The translations under genes were made by a program, and so were the position numbers. A stretch of 64,000 bases of DNA from Hyphococcus aureus (lineage in GTDB: Bacteria > Pseudomonadota > Alphaproteobacteria > Caulobacterales > Parvularculaceae): positions 124,001 through 188,000 of the forward strand of contig NZ_JBHRSH010000001.1 of the NCBI RefSeq assembly GCF_042643165.1. Reading direction: 5' to 3'. The notes beneath the pieces are model-generated. The model was not told the origin of the DNA, did not search any database, and worked only from the letters and a program-made list of their open reading frames with translations. This document shows, one piece after another, positions 36,237 to 45,797 of this stretch (within the stretch, counting starts at the first letter, position 1; each line of letters opens with the position of its first letter).

Positions 36237-39200
36237 ACGGCCTCATGCCGCGGCTTGAGAGCCTGCTTTTCTGTCGCTTCTCCTGTACCGAAAAAACGGC
36301 GCACCAATACGTAAAAGAGCGGTGTAAAGAAGAGCCCCAGAAACGCCGCCGCCAGCATACCGCCCAGCACCGACGCGCCAATGGCGTTACGGCCGGCGGC
36401 GCCAGCGCCACTCGAAAGCACCAGCGGCGTAACGCCAAGACCGAACGCGAATGAAGTCATGAGAATAGGGCGAAGGCGAACCCGCGCCGATTCAATAGCG
36501 GCCTCAAAAGCGGACCGGCCCTGTTTTTCCAAAAGGCTTGCAAACTCGACAATCAGGATAGCGTTTTTCGCCGAAAGCCCGATCGTCGTCAGCAGCCCCA
36601 CCTGGAAAAAGATATCGTTCGGAAGCCCGCCGAAGATAGCAGCCAATGAAGCGCCCATCACCCCCAGAGGAACGACTAGCAAAACAGAAATCGGAATGCT
36701 CCAGCTTTCATAAAGCGCTGCAAGACACAAAAACACGACCAGGATTGATAAAGCATACAGCGTCGTCGTTTTTGAGCCGCTCTCAATTTCTTCCTTTGAA
36801 ACGCCTGTCCATTCGATTCCAATGCCTGATGGCAATTGTTCCGCCAACCGCTCAATAGTCGCCATGGCTTCACCCGAGCTAACGCCAGGCGCCGCAGAAC
36901 CGAGAATCTCCACCGAAGAGACGCCGTTATAGCGTTCGAGTTTGGGCGAGCCGCCTGTCCACGAAATATCCGCAAAAGAAGAGAAAGGAACGAGTTCGCC
37001 GCTCGCATTCGGGATGCGCCAGAGTTTCAAATCCTCAGGCGAACTGCGATACGGCCCATCAGCCGCTAAATACACGCGCTTGACGCGCCCCCTGTCAATG
37101 AAGTCATTCACATAGACGCCGCCCATAGCTGTCGCCAGCGTTGTGTTGATCGCGGTGAGATCAAGCCCCATCGCCTGCGCCCGGCGCTGGTCGATGTCGA
37201 CCTGCAATTGCGATTCTTCGCTAAGGCCATTCGGGCGCACCGCCACCAAATTCGGCTCTTGGGCAGCCATGCCGAGAAGCTGATTTTGCGCATTGATAAG
37301 CGTTTCTCGCCCGACCCCGCCGCGGTCCTGCAGGAATAAATCAAACCCGCCCGATTGACCAAGGCCCGGAACAGATGGCGGACCAAAAGCAAATACCTGC
37401 GCATCGCGGATCTTGAAAAAAGCCGCTTGCGCACGCGCAACCACGGCATCCTGACTCTGATCCTTGCGCTTACGCTCTTCCCAATCTTTCAACGGCACAA
37501 ACCCGATGCCTACATTTTGCCCATTAGCGGCGAAATTGAAGCCTGCAATGGTGAAGTAGCCGCTGATGGTGTCCATCTCCTCTTCTTCGCTCCGCAAATG
37601 CGCCTGGACCTGATCAAGAACAGCAAGGGTGCGGTCATAGGTGGCGCCTGCCGGAAGCTGCACCTGCAGGATCATCCGCGCCTGATCTTCATTTGGCAGG
37701 AAGGAGCCCGGCAGCCGCGTGAACATAAATCCTGTCGCAACGACCATTACGACAAACAACAGAAAGAAGCGTGTTGAACGATTGATAACGCCTTTGGCGC
37801 CGCGCAAGTGCTGGCTGGCGCTCGTGGCGAAGACCGAATTGAAACTGCGCAACGGCGCCGAAAGCCGATACGCCAGCGAACCCGGCTTCGGATCCTTTGA
37901 CGGATCGCGCTGTTTCAAAATTGTAGCGCAAAGCGCCGGCGTCAAAATAACCGCCGTCAACACCGACAACGCCATAGCCGTGACGATAGTGATTGAAAAT
38001 TGCCGGTAGATAACCCCGGTAGTGCCGCCAAAAAACGCCATCGGGATGAACACGGCTGAAAGCACCGCGCCAATTCCCATCAAGGCGCCGGTTATTTCAG
38101 ACATTGCTTTTCTGGTCGCCTCGCGAGGGGGGAGCTTCTCTTCTTCCATGATGCGATCGACATTCTCGATGACGACAATGGCGTCATCAACGAGGAGACC
38201 AATGGCCAGCACCATCGCCAGCATGGTCAGCGTGTTGATGGAAAAACCGAAAGCAAGCAATACAGCAAATGTCCCAAGCAAAACGACGGGCACGGTAATC
38301 ATGACAATCGCCGTCGCTCTCAGATTTTGCAGAAACAAAAACATGATGACGGAGACGAAGATCGCCGCTTCGACAAGCGTCTTCACGACTTCCTTGATCG
38401 ATTCCTTAATAAAAGGAGTTTCGTCGACGGGATAGACAATAGACATGTTCGACGGCAGGAACGCCGATAATTCATCGACGCGCGCTTTCACGGCATCCGC
38501 AGTGCGTAGCGCGTTGGCGCCGGGCGCAAGCTGCACAGCCATGCCGGAAGCGGGCGTTCCTTTGTATTCGGTGATGCGATTATATCGTTCGCTGCCGATT
38601 TCGACTCTGGCGACGTCGCTTAACTTGACTTGTGATCCATCCTCCAATGTGCGCAGCGCAATATTGCTGAATTCTTCGGGCGTTTGCATGAGCGACTGAA
38701 CATTGATCGTCGCGTTTAGTTGCTGCCCCGGCATATGCGGACCGCCGCCAATTTCGCCGCCGGTAACCTGCGTATTTTGAGCGCGGATCGCATCGACCAC
38801 ATCCTGTGTGGAAAGGCCGTAATTGGCGAGTTGGAAGGGATCCATCCAGATACGCATGGCGTATTGCGATCCAAAGGGCTGCACCTGACCAACGCCGGGA
38901 ACGCGGCTGATCGGATCTTGCCAGTTGGATGCGAGGAAGTCAGCGATATCGGCTTCACCCATCACGCCGGAATTGTCCACCAGCGCTACAGCGAGCAAAA
39001 AGCCTGCACGGGCCTTGTTCACGGTGACGCCTTGTCGCTGCACTTCCTGAGGGAGGAGCGGCGTCGCCAGCGCCAGCTTATTTTGAACCTGCACCTGCGC
39101 TATATCCGGATCCGTGCCCGACTCAAAAGTAAGCGTCATCGACATTGTGCCATTCGAACTGGAACTGGCGGAAATATAGCGAAGGTTGTCGATGCCCTTC

Positions 39201-39406
39201 ATTTGCTGCTCGATCACCTGAGTGACCGCGTCTTCCACCGCTTTCGCCGAAGCGCCCTGATAGGTGGCGCTGAGGCTCACTGCCGGCGGCGCAATGTCAG
39301 GGTATTGCTCGAGTGGAAGGTTTAAAAGACTGATGACGCCTGCAAGCATCGCAATCATGGCGATTACGCAAGCAAAGATCGGCCTTGAAATAAAAAAATT
39401 CGCCAC
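36233..39406 (-). CDS. RND multidrug efflux permease (AcrB/MexB, HAE1 family)
   Basis: 1057 aa with the full HAE1 layout: N-terminal helix MANFFISRPIFACVIAMIAML, the paired Asp of the proton relay in LLVDDAIVVIENVDR, the RND motif GAVLSAVFIPMAFF and a second half beginning LYALSILVVFLCLAALYESW. The large Gln/Leu/Ser-rich pore domains are present. It begins with GTG. Pumps drugs, bile-like or aromatic solvents to the outside through the OM channel. Middle gene of the operon. Confidence 0.95.
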   Translation of the reverse strand: MANFFISRPIFACVIAMIAMLAGVISLLNLPLEQYPDIAPPAVSLSATYQGASAKAVEDAVTQVIEQQMKGIDNLRYISASSSSNGTMSMTLTFESGTDPDIAQVQVQNKLALATPLLPQEVQRQGVTVNKARAGFLLAVALVDNSGVMGEADIADFLASNWQDPISRVPGVGQVQPFGSQYAMRIWMDPFQLANYGLSTQDVVDAIRAQNTQVTGGEIGGGPHMPGQQLNATINVQSLMQTPEEFSNIALRTLEDGSQVKLSDVARVEIGSERYNRITEYKGTPASGMAVQLAPGANALRTADAVKARVDELSAFLPSNMSIVYPVDETPFIKESIKEVVKTLVEAAIFVSVIMFLFLQNLRATAIVMITVPVVLLGTFAVLLAFGFSINTLTMLAMVLAIGLLVDDAIVVIENVDRIMEEEKLPPREATRKAMSEITGALMGIGAVLSAVFIPMAFFGGTTGVIYRQFSITIVTAMALSVLTAVILTPALCATILKQRDPSKDPKPGSLAYRLSAPLRSFNSVFATSASQHLRGAKGVINRSTRFFLLFVVMVVATGFMFTRLPGSFLPNEDQARMILQVQLPAGATYDRTLAVLDQVQAHLRSEEEEMDTISGYFTIAGFNFAANGQNVGIGFVPLKDWEERKRKDQSQDAVVARAQAAFFKIRDAQVFAFGPPSVPGLGQSGGFDLFLQDRGGVGRETLINAQNQLLGMAAQEPNLVAVRPNGLSEESQLQVDIDQRRAQAMGLDLTAINTTLATAMGGVYVNDFIDRGRVKRVYLAADGPYRSSPEDLKLWRIPNASGELVPFSSFADISWTGGSPKLERYNGVSSVEILGSAAPGVSSGEAMATIERLAEQLPSGIGIEWTGVSKEEIESGSKTTTLYALSILVVFLCLAALYESWSIPISVLLVVPLGVMGASLAAIFGGLPNDIFFQVGLLTTIGLSAKNAILIVEFASLLEKQGRSAFEAAIESARVRLRPILMTSFAFGLGVTPLVLSSGAGAAGRNAIGASVLGGMLAAAFLGLFFTPLFYVLVRRFFGTGEATEKQALKPRHEAV

Positions 39407-39471
39407 AGGGATATCTCTTGTAAATGAAAAACAGGGTGCGCCAGCTCTTCGGCAAGCGGCGGTAACCTACC

Positions 39472-40656
39472 TCATTGAAATCCGGAAGAATTGGCGGCGC
39501 CGGCGACGCTGCGCGGCGAGCCTGTGTTGATTTCAACCGGCGTTACTGTTGCTCCGGGACGGAACCGCTGAAACCCTTCAACGACAATACGTTCACCAGG
39601 TTCAAGGCCGGAGGCGATCAGCCATTTGTCGCCTTTCGCACGCGCCACCTCCACCGATCGTTCAGCAACGGTGTCATCATCCATCACTACATAAGCAATA
39701 GCTTCGCCGAGCGCGTTGCGCGCGATCGCCTGCTGGGGAACCAGAATAGCGTTGCTGTTCCTGCCCTCGATAATTTCGGCTCGAACAAACATGCCGGGCA
39801 GCAATAACCCATCCGGATTGGGGAACACTGCCCTCAAGGTGACAGCGCCGGTCTGCGGTTCAACATTGACTTCCGTCAGCGCAAGCTTGCCCGACTGACC
39901 ATAGGCGCCGCCGTCTTCCAGCGTCAGGTTTACGAGGAGCTGATCGCCCTCAACGGTTTCAAGTTCGCCGCTCGCAAGTTTGCGCTTCAGCCGCAACAGC
40001 TCAGCGCTCGATTGCGCAACATCGACATAAATCGGGTCGAGCCCGTGAATTACCGCCAACGCTTCTTGCTGGTTTGCATTGACGAGCGCGCCGCGTGTGA
40101 CGAGCGTTCGGCCAATGCGCCCATCGATTGGCGCTTTGATATCCGTGCGTTCAAGATTGATTTTCGCACTGGCCAGCGCCGCGCGAGCAAGCGCGACTTC
40201 CGCCTTCGCCTGTTTTGCGGAGGCTGATGCGTCATCGTAATCCTGTTTGCTCACTCCGTTCATTTCGACGAGCTTTGCGAACCGCTCTTCACGGTTTTTC
40301 GCGGCGGCGGCCATGGCCGAGGCCTTGTCCAAGGTTGCGGCGGCGCTGTCGACAGCGGCCTGGTATGGCGACGGATCAATAAGGTAGAGCGGCTGACCAG
40401 CCGTTACAGCGGCGCCCTCTTCGAATTGACGATCCAGAATAATGCCGGACACCTGAGGGCGAATTTCCGCAACACGATGGGCAGCGGTACGGCCAGGCAA
40501 AGTGGCTGACAAGGTCGCCGGCTCCGTCCTGACGGTTTGAACGGCGACTTCGGGCGGCGGCGGCGCCATCCGCGCATCTTCTTTTGCCCCGCAGGACACA
40601 AGGGCGACGGCGGCGCAGAGCGCGAGGATCCGATTCATCTTCAAAAACGGGGGCAT
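39472..40656 (-). CDS. RND efflux periplasmic adaptor (AcrA/MexA family), lipoprotein
   Basis: 394 aa with a lipobox (VALVSC), lipoyl half-motifs (RPQVSGIILDRQFEEGAAVTAGQ and ERTDIKAPIDGRIG), a coiled-coil hairpin between about 95 and 170 and the beta-barrel/membrane-proximal domains. An alternative start at 40638 would leave a more typical lipoprotein signal. First gene of the efflux operon, divergent from the TetR gene. Confidence 0.93.
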   Translation of the reverse strand: MPPFLKMNRILALCAAVALVSCGAKEDARMAPPPPEVAVQTVRTEPATLSATLPGRTAAHRVAEIRPQVSGIILDRQFEEGAAVTAGQPLYLIDPSPYQAAVDSAAATLDKASAMAAAAKNREERFAKLVEMNGVSKQDYDDASASAKQAKAEVALARAALASAKINLERTDIKAPIDGRIGRTLVTRGALVNANQQEALAVIHGLDPIYVDVAQSSAELLRLKRKLASGELETVEGDQLLVNLTLEDGGAYGQSGKLALTEVNVEPQTGAVTLRAVFPNPDGLLLPGMFVRAEIIEGRNSNAILVPQQAIARNALGEAIAYVVMDDDTVAERSVEVARAKGDKWLIASGLEPGERIVVEGFQRFRPGATVTPVEINTGSPRSVAGAANSSGFQ

Positions 40657-40725
40657 AAGATAGCGTTTCCGAGCAATTCAGCCCTGTAAATGCGTCCCCA
40701 GCCTTTAGAAAAGCTGAGGACTTGA

Positions 40726-40747
40726 TTAGAATGAACGTTTGTTCTAA
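40726..40747. promoter_or_regulatory. Putative TetR/AcrR operator
   Basis: A 22-bp near-perfect palindrome, outer arms TTAGAA and TTCTAA, inner half GAACG-TTTGTTC, with two mismatched pairs. It sits midway between the divergent efflux operon and the TetR gene, 70 bp before the adaptor and 79 bp before tetR. Size and position fit a TetR dimer site controlling both. Confidence 0.7.
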
Positions 40748-40825
40748 AGAAATAATTACACGGCTTGAATAAAGTTGGCAAGCAAATTGTGCGGCGCATC
40801 ATAATTAAAATAAAGGTAGTTAAAA

Positions 40826-41410
40826 ATGTCCGAGGCCCTGCCGAAAACTTGCGATGATCCCCGCGAGCGCGTCCTGCGCGCGGCGGAAAGAGCCTTTGTA
40901 GCCAGCGGATTTCACGGCGCCCGCATGGCTCAGATCGCCAAAGAAGCGAAAATGAGCCCCGGTCACATCTATCACTATTTCGAGAGCAAGGAGCAGATCA
41001 TCGCCGAGATGATCCGCGCGCATTACGAAGAGAAGAAAGTCACCGTCGAACGCTACCGCGAGGCTGGGGATCAGGTCGTCGATATGATGATCGACAATTT
41101 GAAAGATAGCGTTGCTGCGAAAACTGACCCTTTCTGGTCCACCTTAATGCTCGAAATCGCCGCGGAGGCGACACGAAACCCGGAAGTGGCTTCTTCCATC
41201 CGCAATATGGATGCGGAGCTGAAAGGGCGGGTCATCTCTTATCTGCAGGACAGCGTCAGAAAGGACAATCTCGAATCTCGTCTCGAAATTTTCGTTGCGC
41301 TCATGCAAGGCATCGGTATGCGCAACATCCTGAATCCCAGTCTCGATAAGGAAGCGGTGACCCTCATACTTAGAGACGTCATCGAAGTTTTATTTCGCCA
41401 AAAAGACTAA
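40826..41410 (+). CDS. TetR/AcrR-family regulator of the adjacent efflux operon
   Basis: 194 aa. N-terminal HTH (about 10-60): RVLRAAERAFVASGFHGARMAQIAKEA then SPGHIYHYFESKEQIIAEM. The C-terminal ligand domain is TetR_C-like (MLEIAAEATRNPEVASSI). Divergent placement and the palindrome upstream indicate repression of the RND operon and itself. AAGG upstream. Confidence 0.92.
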   Translation: MSEALPKTCDDPRERVLRAAERAFVASGFHGARMAQIAKEAKMSPGHIYHYFESKEQIIAEMIRAHYEEKKVTVERYREAGDQVVDMMIDNLKDSVAAKTDPFWSTLMLEIAAEATRNPEVASSIRNMDAELKGRVISYLQDSVRKDNLESRLEIFVALMQGIGMRNILNPSLDKEAVTLILRDVIEVLFRQKD

Positions 41411-41503
41411 CATGCCTCAACTGAGGATGGCGGTAAAAACAGCCCCGCCGCGCTTCACCGCATTCGCGATCTGGGCTAAAGTCACCTTCCTGGCGCGAAA
41501 AGA

Positions 41504-41860
41504 ATGGATATAACGGTGACCGCTACTTCAGTCTTTGTGAAGTCCCGTTTTGCAGCGCCAGCACTGACCGTTCTGAGCGCGCTCGCTGCGGGATTCGTTG
41601 TCACGCAGGCAAAGGCCGGCGATCCGGATTTGGGCCGTGATCTGTTTGAGGCCTGGTCCTGCAGCGGTTGCCATACGCTGGCTGACGCTGGATCAGAAGC
41701 CAGCATCGGCCCCTCACTCGATGGAAACCCCAACCTGACGCTTGGTTACGTCATCAGCCGGATAACCAATGGGGGCGGCGCCATGCCGCCTTTTGACGGG
41801 CAATTGACTGAAGACGAAATCGCGGTGCTGGCCGAATATATTATTCAGGTTGCTGAGTAA
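41504..41860 (+). CDS. Small periplasmic cytochrome c
   Basis: 118 aa with a hydrophobic signal/anchor (about 17-37) and a class I haem site SCSGCH (Cys53, Cys56, His57); the axial Met is likely Met94 in GGGAMPPF. A single-haem electron carrier for periplasmic oxidoreductases such as the PQQ or multicopper enzymes nearby. Partner is not determined. Confidence 0.85.
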   Translation: MDITVTATSVFVKSRFAAPALTVLSALAAGFVVTQAKAGDPDLGRDLFEAWSCSGCHTLADAGSEASIGPSLDGNPNLTLGYVISRITNGGGAMPPFDGQLTEDEIAVLAEYIIQVAE

Positions 41861-41875
41861 TAAGGCGTTAGAAGC

Positions 41876-42784
41876 CTACTCAGATGAATTGACCCTTGCG
41901 CCGACCTGCGCAAAATAATTGGTAATGCCGTCCGGGTCATTGAGCCAAACAAATCTCAGATCAAAGCCAGGCAGATTGCCGAGCGGCGTTTCAACGGTGA
42001 TTTCGCGTGTTTTGGCGTTCGCATCGACAGCATCAACATCGCTTACAACATACTGAATGCCTGCGCTGCCCGTATCGGCTGGCAACGCCTCCCCCGCCGA
42101 CCACACATTAATTGTCGTCGCCCCGTGGCGATAAGGATATTTCGTTACGTTAAGGAGCGCATCCTCAACCGGCGGCAGTTCATCAAGCCCCACGAAATCG
42201 CGATAAAAGGCGCGGCTTTCATCAAGATCGGAAGCGTTTATCCCGACTTCCACCTGTTCATATGTCTGGGCAGAAGCATCGGGCGCAATCACAAGCTCCA
42301 GCGAAAAGCCACCCGGGTCCTCCACCAAGGCGGCGCGTGCGCCATCGCCTCTGTCAGCAAAATCCGGCGCGGCGTAGCCGTGCGCCTCAAGGCGTTCAAC
42401 AAGCGCCGTCTCATCCGGAAAATAAAGCGTGAAGGTTCGAATCCCCGTCGCGTCGTTGACGCCGCCAAGATGATAGTCTCGCCCCTCCTTCAAGCCAGCC
42501 GCAAGCTTGATCTGCCCACCGCCAATGCCGAAAAGGATCATTTGTTGCCCGCCGCCAAGATCGATCGGTTGTAACGGCGTTAACCCCAAAACTTCATGAT
42601 AGAAGGCGACCATCGCCTGTGTTTGTTCTGGAACGAACCGCCGATAGACATTCATGGAATCTTGCGTAATGAGCGCACGCACAGAAGATGCTTCAGCTCC
42701 GTCCGTCGCTGGTTCCTTACCGAAGGCGCTGGCGGCCGTAAGGGATAATCCGGCGACAAAAACCGTCTTGATTAGTTTACACAT
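41876..42784 (-). CDS. Exported two-module VOC (glyoxalase/bleomycin-resistance) protein
   Basis: About 302 aa from the ATG at 42784, which has AGGAGG 7 bases upstream; a longer frame lacks it. A signal peptide (about 1-22, TAASAFG) precedes two VOC modules: VYRRFVPEQTQAMVAFYHEVLGL (about 45) and VGINASDLDESRAFYRDFVGL (about 180). An exported VOC protein is unusual. It may bind or modify a small molecule in the periplasm. Function unknown. Confidence 0.8.
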   Translation of the reverse strand: MCKLIKTVFVAGLSLTAASAFGKEPATDGAEASSVRALITQDSMNVYRRFVPEQTQAMVAFYHEVLGLTPLQPIDLGGGQQMILFGIGGGQIKLAAGLKEGRDYHLGGVNDATGIRTFTLYFPDETALVERLEAHGYAAPDFADRGDGARAALVEDPGGFSLELVIAPDASAQTYEQVEVGINASDLDESRAFYRDFVGLDELPPVEDALLNVTKYPYRHGATTINVWSAGEALPADTGSAGIQYVVSDVDAVDANAKTREITVETPLGNLPGFDLRFVWLNDPDGITNYFAQVGARVNSSE

Positions 42785-42948
42785 GCACACCTCCTGCAGT
42801 AAGGAACGGTCCGCCACCAAGCCTAGTGAGACTGCCTGGAAGGCGCAAATTCAAACAGCGGCAATGCCGAATTCAAAAAGAGGCGATTCCTCCTGCGGCA
42901 AGGGCGACAAACGACGCTAAAGGATTAACCGTTGTTGCGCTGGGTGGT

Positions 42949-42977
42949 TTGACCGCCCCTTGGCGGCGAGGTAAGTT
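42949..42977 (+). promoter_or_regulatory. Candidate promoter/operator of the copper operon
   Basis: TTGACC and TAAGTT are 17 bp apart, and between and over them lies the dyad CCGCC-CCTT-GGCGG (42953-42966). A dyad between -35 and -10 is typical of regulated metal promoters, but it does not match a CueR or CopR consensus that I recognise. Confidence 0.3.
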
Positions 42978-42997
42978 ATCCCCATCTTAGATGGCCT

Positions 42998-43441
42998 ATG
43001 ATGAAACATTTGCGCATTGCAGTTCTATTGCTCGGCGCCGTCCTTTTCGGGACGGTGCAAGCGGCTTGCGCATGCGCGCCTTACCAGCAATCGGAAAGTG
43101 AAGCTCATCACCAGGCCGGAGAGCATGGCGACGCCCATGGCGCCCATGCTCAACATCAGCCGCATTCAGCGGAAGCATCTGAGCAGCGCCACAAGGCGCC
43201 CCCTTCTGATTGCGGCGACGGCGAATTCTGTGATTTTCATGCAGTTCATCAATTGACTGCGGACACGCTGACGCCTTCAGCACTGACAGCGCCGGCCAAA
43301 CCTATCGCGCTCGCGACCCTGGCTATGGAGCCGCGGATCGAGACGCCGTCTCTGTCGACGGCGAGAGGTTTCCCTATCCTGAGCCGCGCGCCGCCGCGGC
43401 GGCCAACTCCCGTGACTTTAAAAGTCCGCCTCCAGAATTGA
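42998..43441 (+). CDS. Exported His-rich protein at head of copper-resistance operon
   Basis: 147 aa with a signal peptide (about 1-22) and a Cys cluster directly after it (ACACAP). Residues about 35-75 are very His-rich (HHQAGEHGDAHGAHAQHQPHS), then CGDGEFCDFH, all potential metal ligands. The rest is Pro/Ala rich. I do not recognise the family; position before the CusF-like and CopA genes suggests periplasmic copper buffering. Start may be the first or second Met (42998 or 43001). Confidence 0.7.
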   Translation: MMKHLRIAVLLLGAVLFGTVQAACACAPYQQSESEAHHQAGEHGDAHGAHAQHQPHSAEASEQRHKAPPSDCGDGEFCDFHAVHQLTADTLTPSALTAPAKPIALATLAMEPRIETPSLSTARGFPILSRAPPRRPTPVTLKVRLQN

Positions 43442-43508
43442 ATGCAGGCGCGCTGCGCATTTGCGCTGCGCTTTTCTTTGCCGCTGCATTCAACAACGGA
43501 GATATTCC

Positions 43509-43988
43509 ATGAACCGCTTTTCTGTTTTGCCGCTCACCATGGCGGCATCCCTCCTGGCGTCAGCAGCACTTGCCCAGGGCGAACACAAAATGGACCATCA
43601 AGGCCATAAGATGGAGATGACCGACAAATGCGCCCTGCCCATGGGCGAAGGCGTCATCAACGCACTCGATGTCAAGAACGCCAAGCTTAATCTCACCCAC
43701 AAGCCAATTGAGGCGCTCGACTGGGACGAAATGACAATGGACTTTTCGGTTGAAAAGATTGTCGATCTTGCTGCGTTTTATGAAGAGGAAAAAGTCCACT
43801 TCATGTTGAAGCCAGCCAAGGACGGAGCATGGTCCGTCGCCATGATGTGTTCGCTCGAGATCGACGCCGGCGCCCATACGGCCTGTATGAAAGCCATGAG
43901 TGAAGAACAGGCCCGGATCACAGCCGAAGCGGATGCTGACTGCGCAGGCGCGGCGCCTGACGCCGGCGCCCATCACGGCCATCACTGA
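43509..43988 (+). CDS. CusF-like periplasmic copper-binding protein
   Basis: About 159 aa from the ATG at 43509 (GGAGA upstream); a longer frame from 43461 is not supported. Signal peptide about 1-22, a His/Met-rich segment (KMDHQGHKMEMTDK), then a CusF_Ec-type OB fold: EGVINALDVKNAKLNLTHKPIEALDWDEMTMDFSV, with His and Met at the usual Cu(I) positions. The tail is acidic with HHGHH at the end. Presumed copper chaperone of the operon. Confidence 0.85.
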   Translation: MNRFSVLPLTMAASLLASAALAQGEHKMDHQGHKMEMTDKCALPMGEGVINALDVKNAKLNLTHKPIEALDWDEMTMDFSVEKIVDLAAFYEEEKVHFMLKPAKDGAWSVAMMCSLEIDAGAHTACMKAMSEEQARITAEADADCAGAAPDAGAHHGHH

Positions 43989-43998
43989 GCGCCGCGCC

Positions 43999-45795
43999 AT
44001 GTTCACAAGACGACATCTCCTTCGCGGGGCCGCCGCCAGCGGCGCCTATGCGGGCGCAGCAAGCCTTCTGCCCGCCTGGGCGCAAAGCGTCCATGGCGGT
44101 CAGAGCATGCAAAAACAACCGCCGGCCCTGACGGGACCGGCGTTCGACCTCTCGGTCGGGCACGCCAATGTTATGATCGGCGGACGCAACGGCCATGCTG
44201 TTACGGTGAATGGAAGCCTTCCAGCGCCGCTGATCCGCTTCCGCGAAGGCGAGCGCGTAACCTTACACGTTCACAACACACTCGATGAAGACACATCCAT
44301 TCACTGGCACGGACTTTTGGTGCCATTCTATATGGACGGAGTGCCGGGCGTTTCCTTTCCAGGCATCAAACCGGGGGAGACCTTCACTTACGAATTCGCC
44401 GTCCCGCAAAACGGAACTTACTGGTATCACTCTCACTCGGGGCTTCAGGAACAAAGCGGTCTATACGGACCGATAATTATCGATCCCGCCGGTGCCGACC
44501 CGGTTTCCTATGACCGCGAATATGTGCTCGTCCTGTCGGACTGGCTGTTTGAACATCCGCATAAAGTTTACGCCAAACTGAAGAAGAACAATGAAGTCTT
44601 CAATATGCAGGAGCGAACGCTTGGCGACTTCATTAGCGACGCAAGCGAGAAAGGGCTCGGCAAAACGATTGAAGACCGCGCCATGTGGGGAAATATGCGC
44701 ATGTCGGCGACCGACATCGCAGACGTCACCGGCGCGGCCTACACCTATCTGATCAACGGCCATTCGACAGACGACAACTGGACAGCGTTATTTGAAACAG
44801 GCGAGCGCATCCGCCTGCGGATTATCAACGCCGCGGCCATGACGATCTTCAATTTCCGTATCCCGGGCCTGCCGATGACGGTGGTTCAGGCGGATGGGCT
44901 TCATGTCCAGCCTGTCGATACTGATGAAATACAGATTGGCGTTGCAGAAACCTATGACGTCATCATCGAACCTAATCGCCCGCGCCCTTTCGCGATTGTG
45001 GCCGAAGCCATTGATCGTTTTGGGCAAGCGGTTGCAACGCTTTCGCCACGGCCCGACATGCGCGCCACAGCGCCGCTTCTGCGCGAGCGTCCGATCCTCA
45101 CCCACAAAGATATGGCCATGGACCATGGAAGCATGGCCCAGAATATGACGGGCATGGAACATGGCGATCACGCCATGACAAAGCAGGCGCACAGTCACAA
45201 AATGGGCGTCGGTGTGGATATGGTGGCGGAAATGCCGACAAACCGCCTCAACGAACCGGGGCTCGGCCTTGAAAATGTTCCCCATCGCGCATTGCGATAC
45301 ACGCAACTGAAGAGCACGGTACAAAACCCCGACCTTCGGGCGCCGGAACGCGAGATCGAAATCCATCTCACCGGCAATATGGAGCGTTTCATGTGGGGCT
45401 TTGACGGCGTCAAATTCTCCGCCATCGAAAAACCCATTACCCTTTATGAAGGCGAGCGTGTTCGCTTCACCCTCGTCAACGACACAATGATGACCCATCC
45501 TATTCACCTGCACGGAATGTTCTTTGAACTGAACACTGAAGAAAGCGATCACCGTCCGCGCAAACATACGGTGAATGTGAAGCCCGGAGAAAAGCTCTCG
45601 TTCGATGTCACGGCTGACCATGTGGGCGACTGGGCGTTCCACTGTCACCTTTTGTTCCACATGCATGCGGGCATGATGCAGGTCGTTTCTGTCCTACCAA
45701 AAAGCGAGGGCCGCCCGTCGTCAAATATGGACCATGAAGGCCATGACATACACCCCTCTGCGCCTCACAACGCCCACAAGCATGAGGGGCATTGA
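43999..45795 (+). CDS. copA: Multicopper oxidase CopA/PcoA family, Tat-exported
   Basis: About 598 aa from the ATG at 43999 (a frame from 43900 would overlap the preceding gene). Twin-arginine signal RRHLLRGAAASGA. Copper-ligand motifs: HWHGLLVPFYMDG, WYHSHSGLQEQ, HPIHLHGMFF and HCHLLFHMHAGMM. Residues about 370-400 hold a Met/His-rich insert (MDHGSMAQNMTGMEHGDHAM) as in CopA-type Cu(I) oxidases. Oxidises Cu(I) in the periplasm. 10 bp after the CusF-like gene, 2 bp before copB. Confidence 0.93.
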   Translation: MFTRRHLLRGAAASGAYAGAASLLPAWAQSVHGGQSMQKQPPALTGPAFDLSVGHANVMIGGRNGHAVTVNGSLPAPLIRFREGERVTLHVHNTLDEDTSIHWHGLLVPFYMDGVPGVSFPGIKPGETFTYEFAVPQNGTYWYHSHSGLQEQSGLYGPIIIDPAGADPVSYDREYVLVLSDWLFEHPHKVYAKLKKNNEVFNMQERTLGDFISDASEKGLGKTIEDRAMWGNMRMSATDIADVTGAAYTYLINGHSTDDNWTALFETGERIRLRIINAAAMTIFNFRIPGLPMTVVQADGLHVQPVDTDEIQIGVAETYDVIIEPNRPRPFAIVAEAIDRFGQAVATLSPRPDMRATAPLLRERPILTHKDMAMDHGSMAQNMTGMEHGDHAMTKQAHSHKMGVGVDMVAEMPTNRLNEPGLGLENVPHRALRYTQLKSTVQNPDLRAPEREIEIHLTGNMERFMWGFDGVKFSAIEKPITLYEGERVRFTLVNDTMMTHPIHLHGMFFELNTEESDHRPRKHTVNVKPGEKLSFDVTADHVGDWAFHCHLLFHMHAGMMQVVSVLPKSEGRPSSNMDHEGHDIHPSAPHNAHKHEGH

Positions 45796-45797
45796 TC

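Noticed and set aside
43900..43998. Longer copA frame starting inside the CusF-like gene
   Set aside because: The Tat signal begins at 43999, so the upstream extension would bury it.
44788..45666. 292-codon frame antisense to copA
   Set aside because: Shadow of the multicopper oxidase reading frame, His-rich only because it mirrors it.
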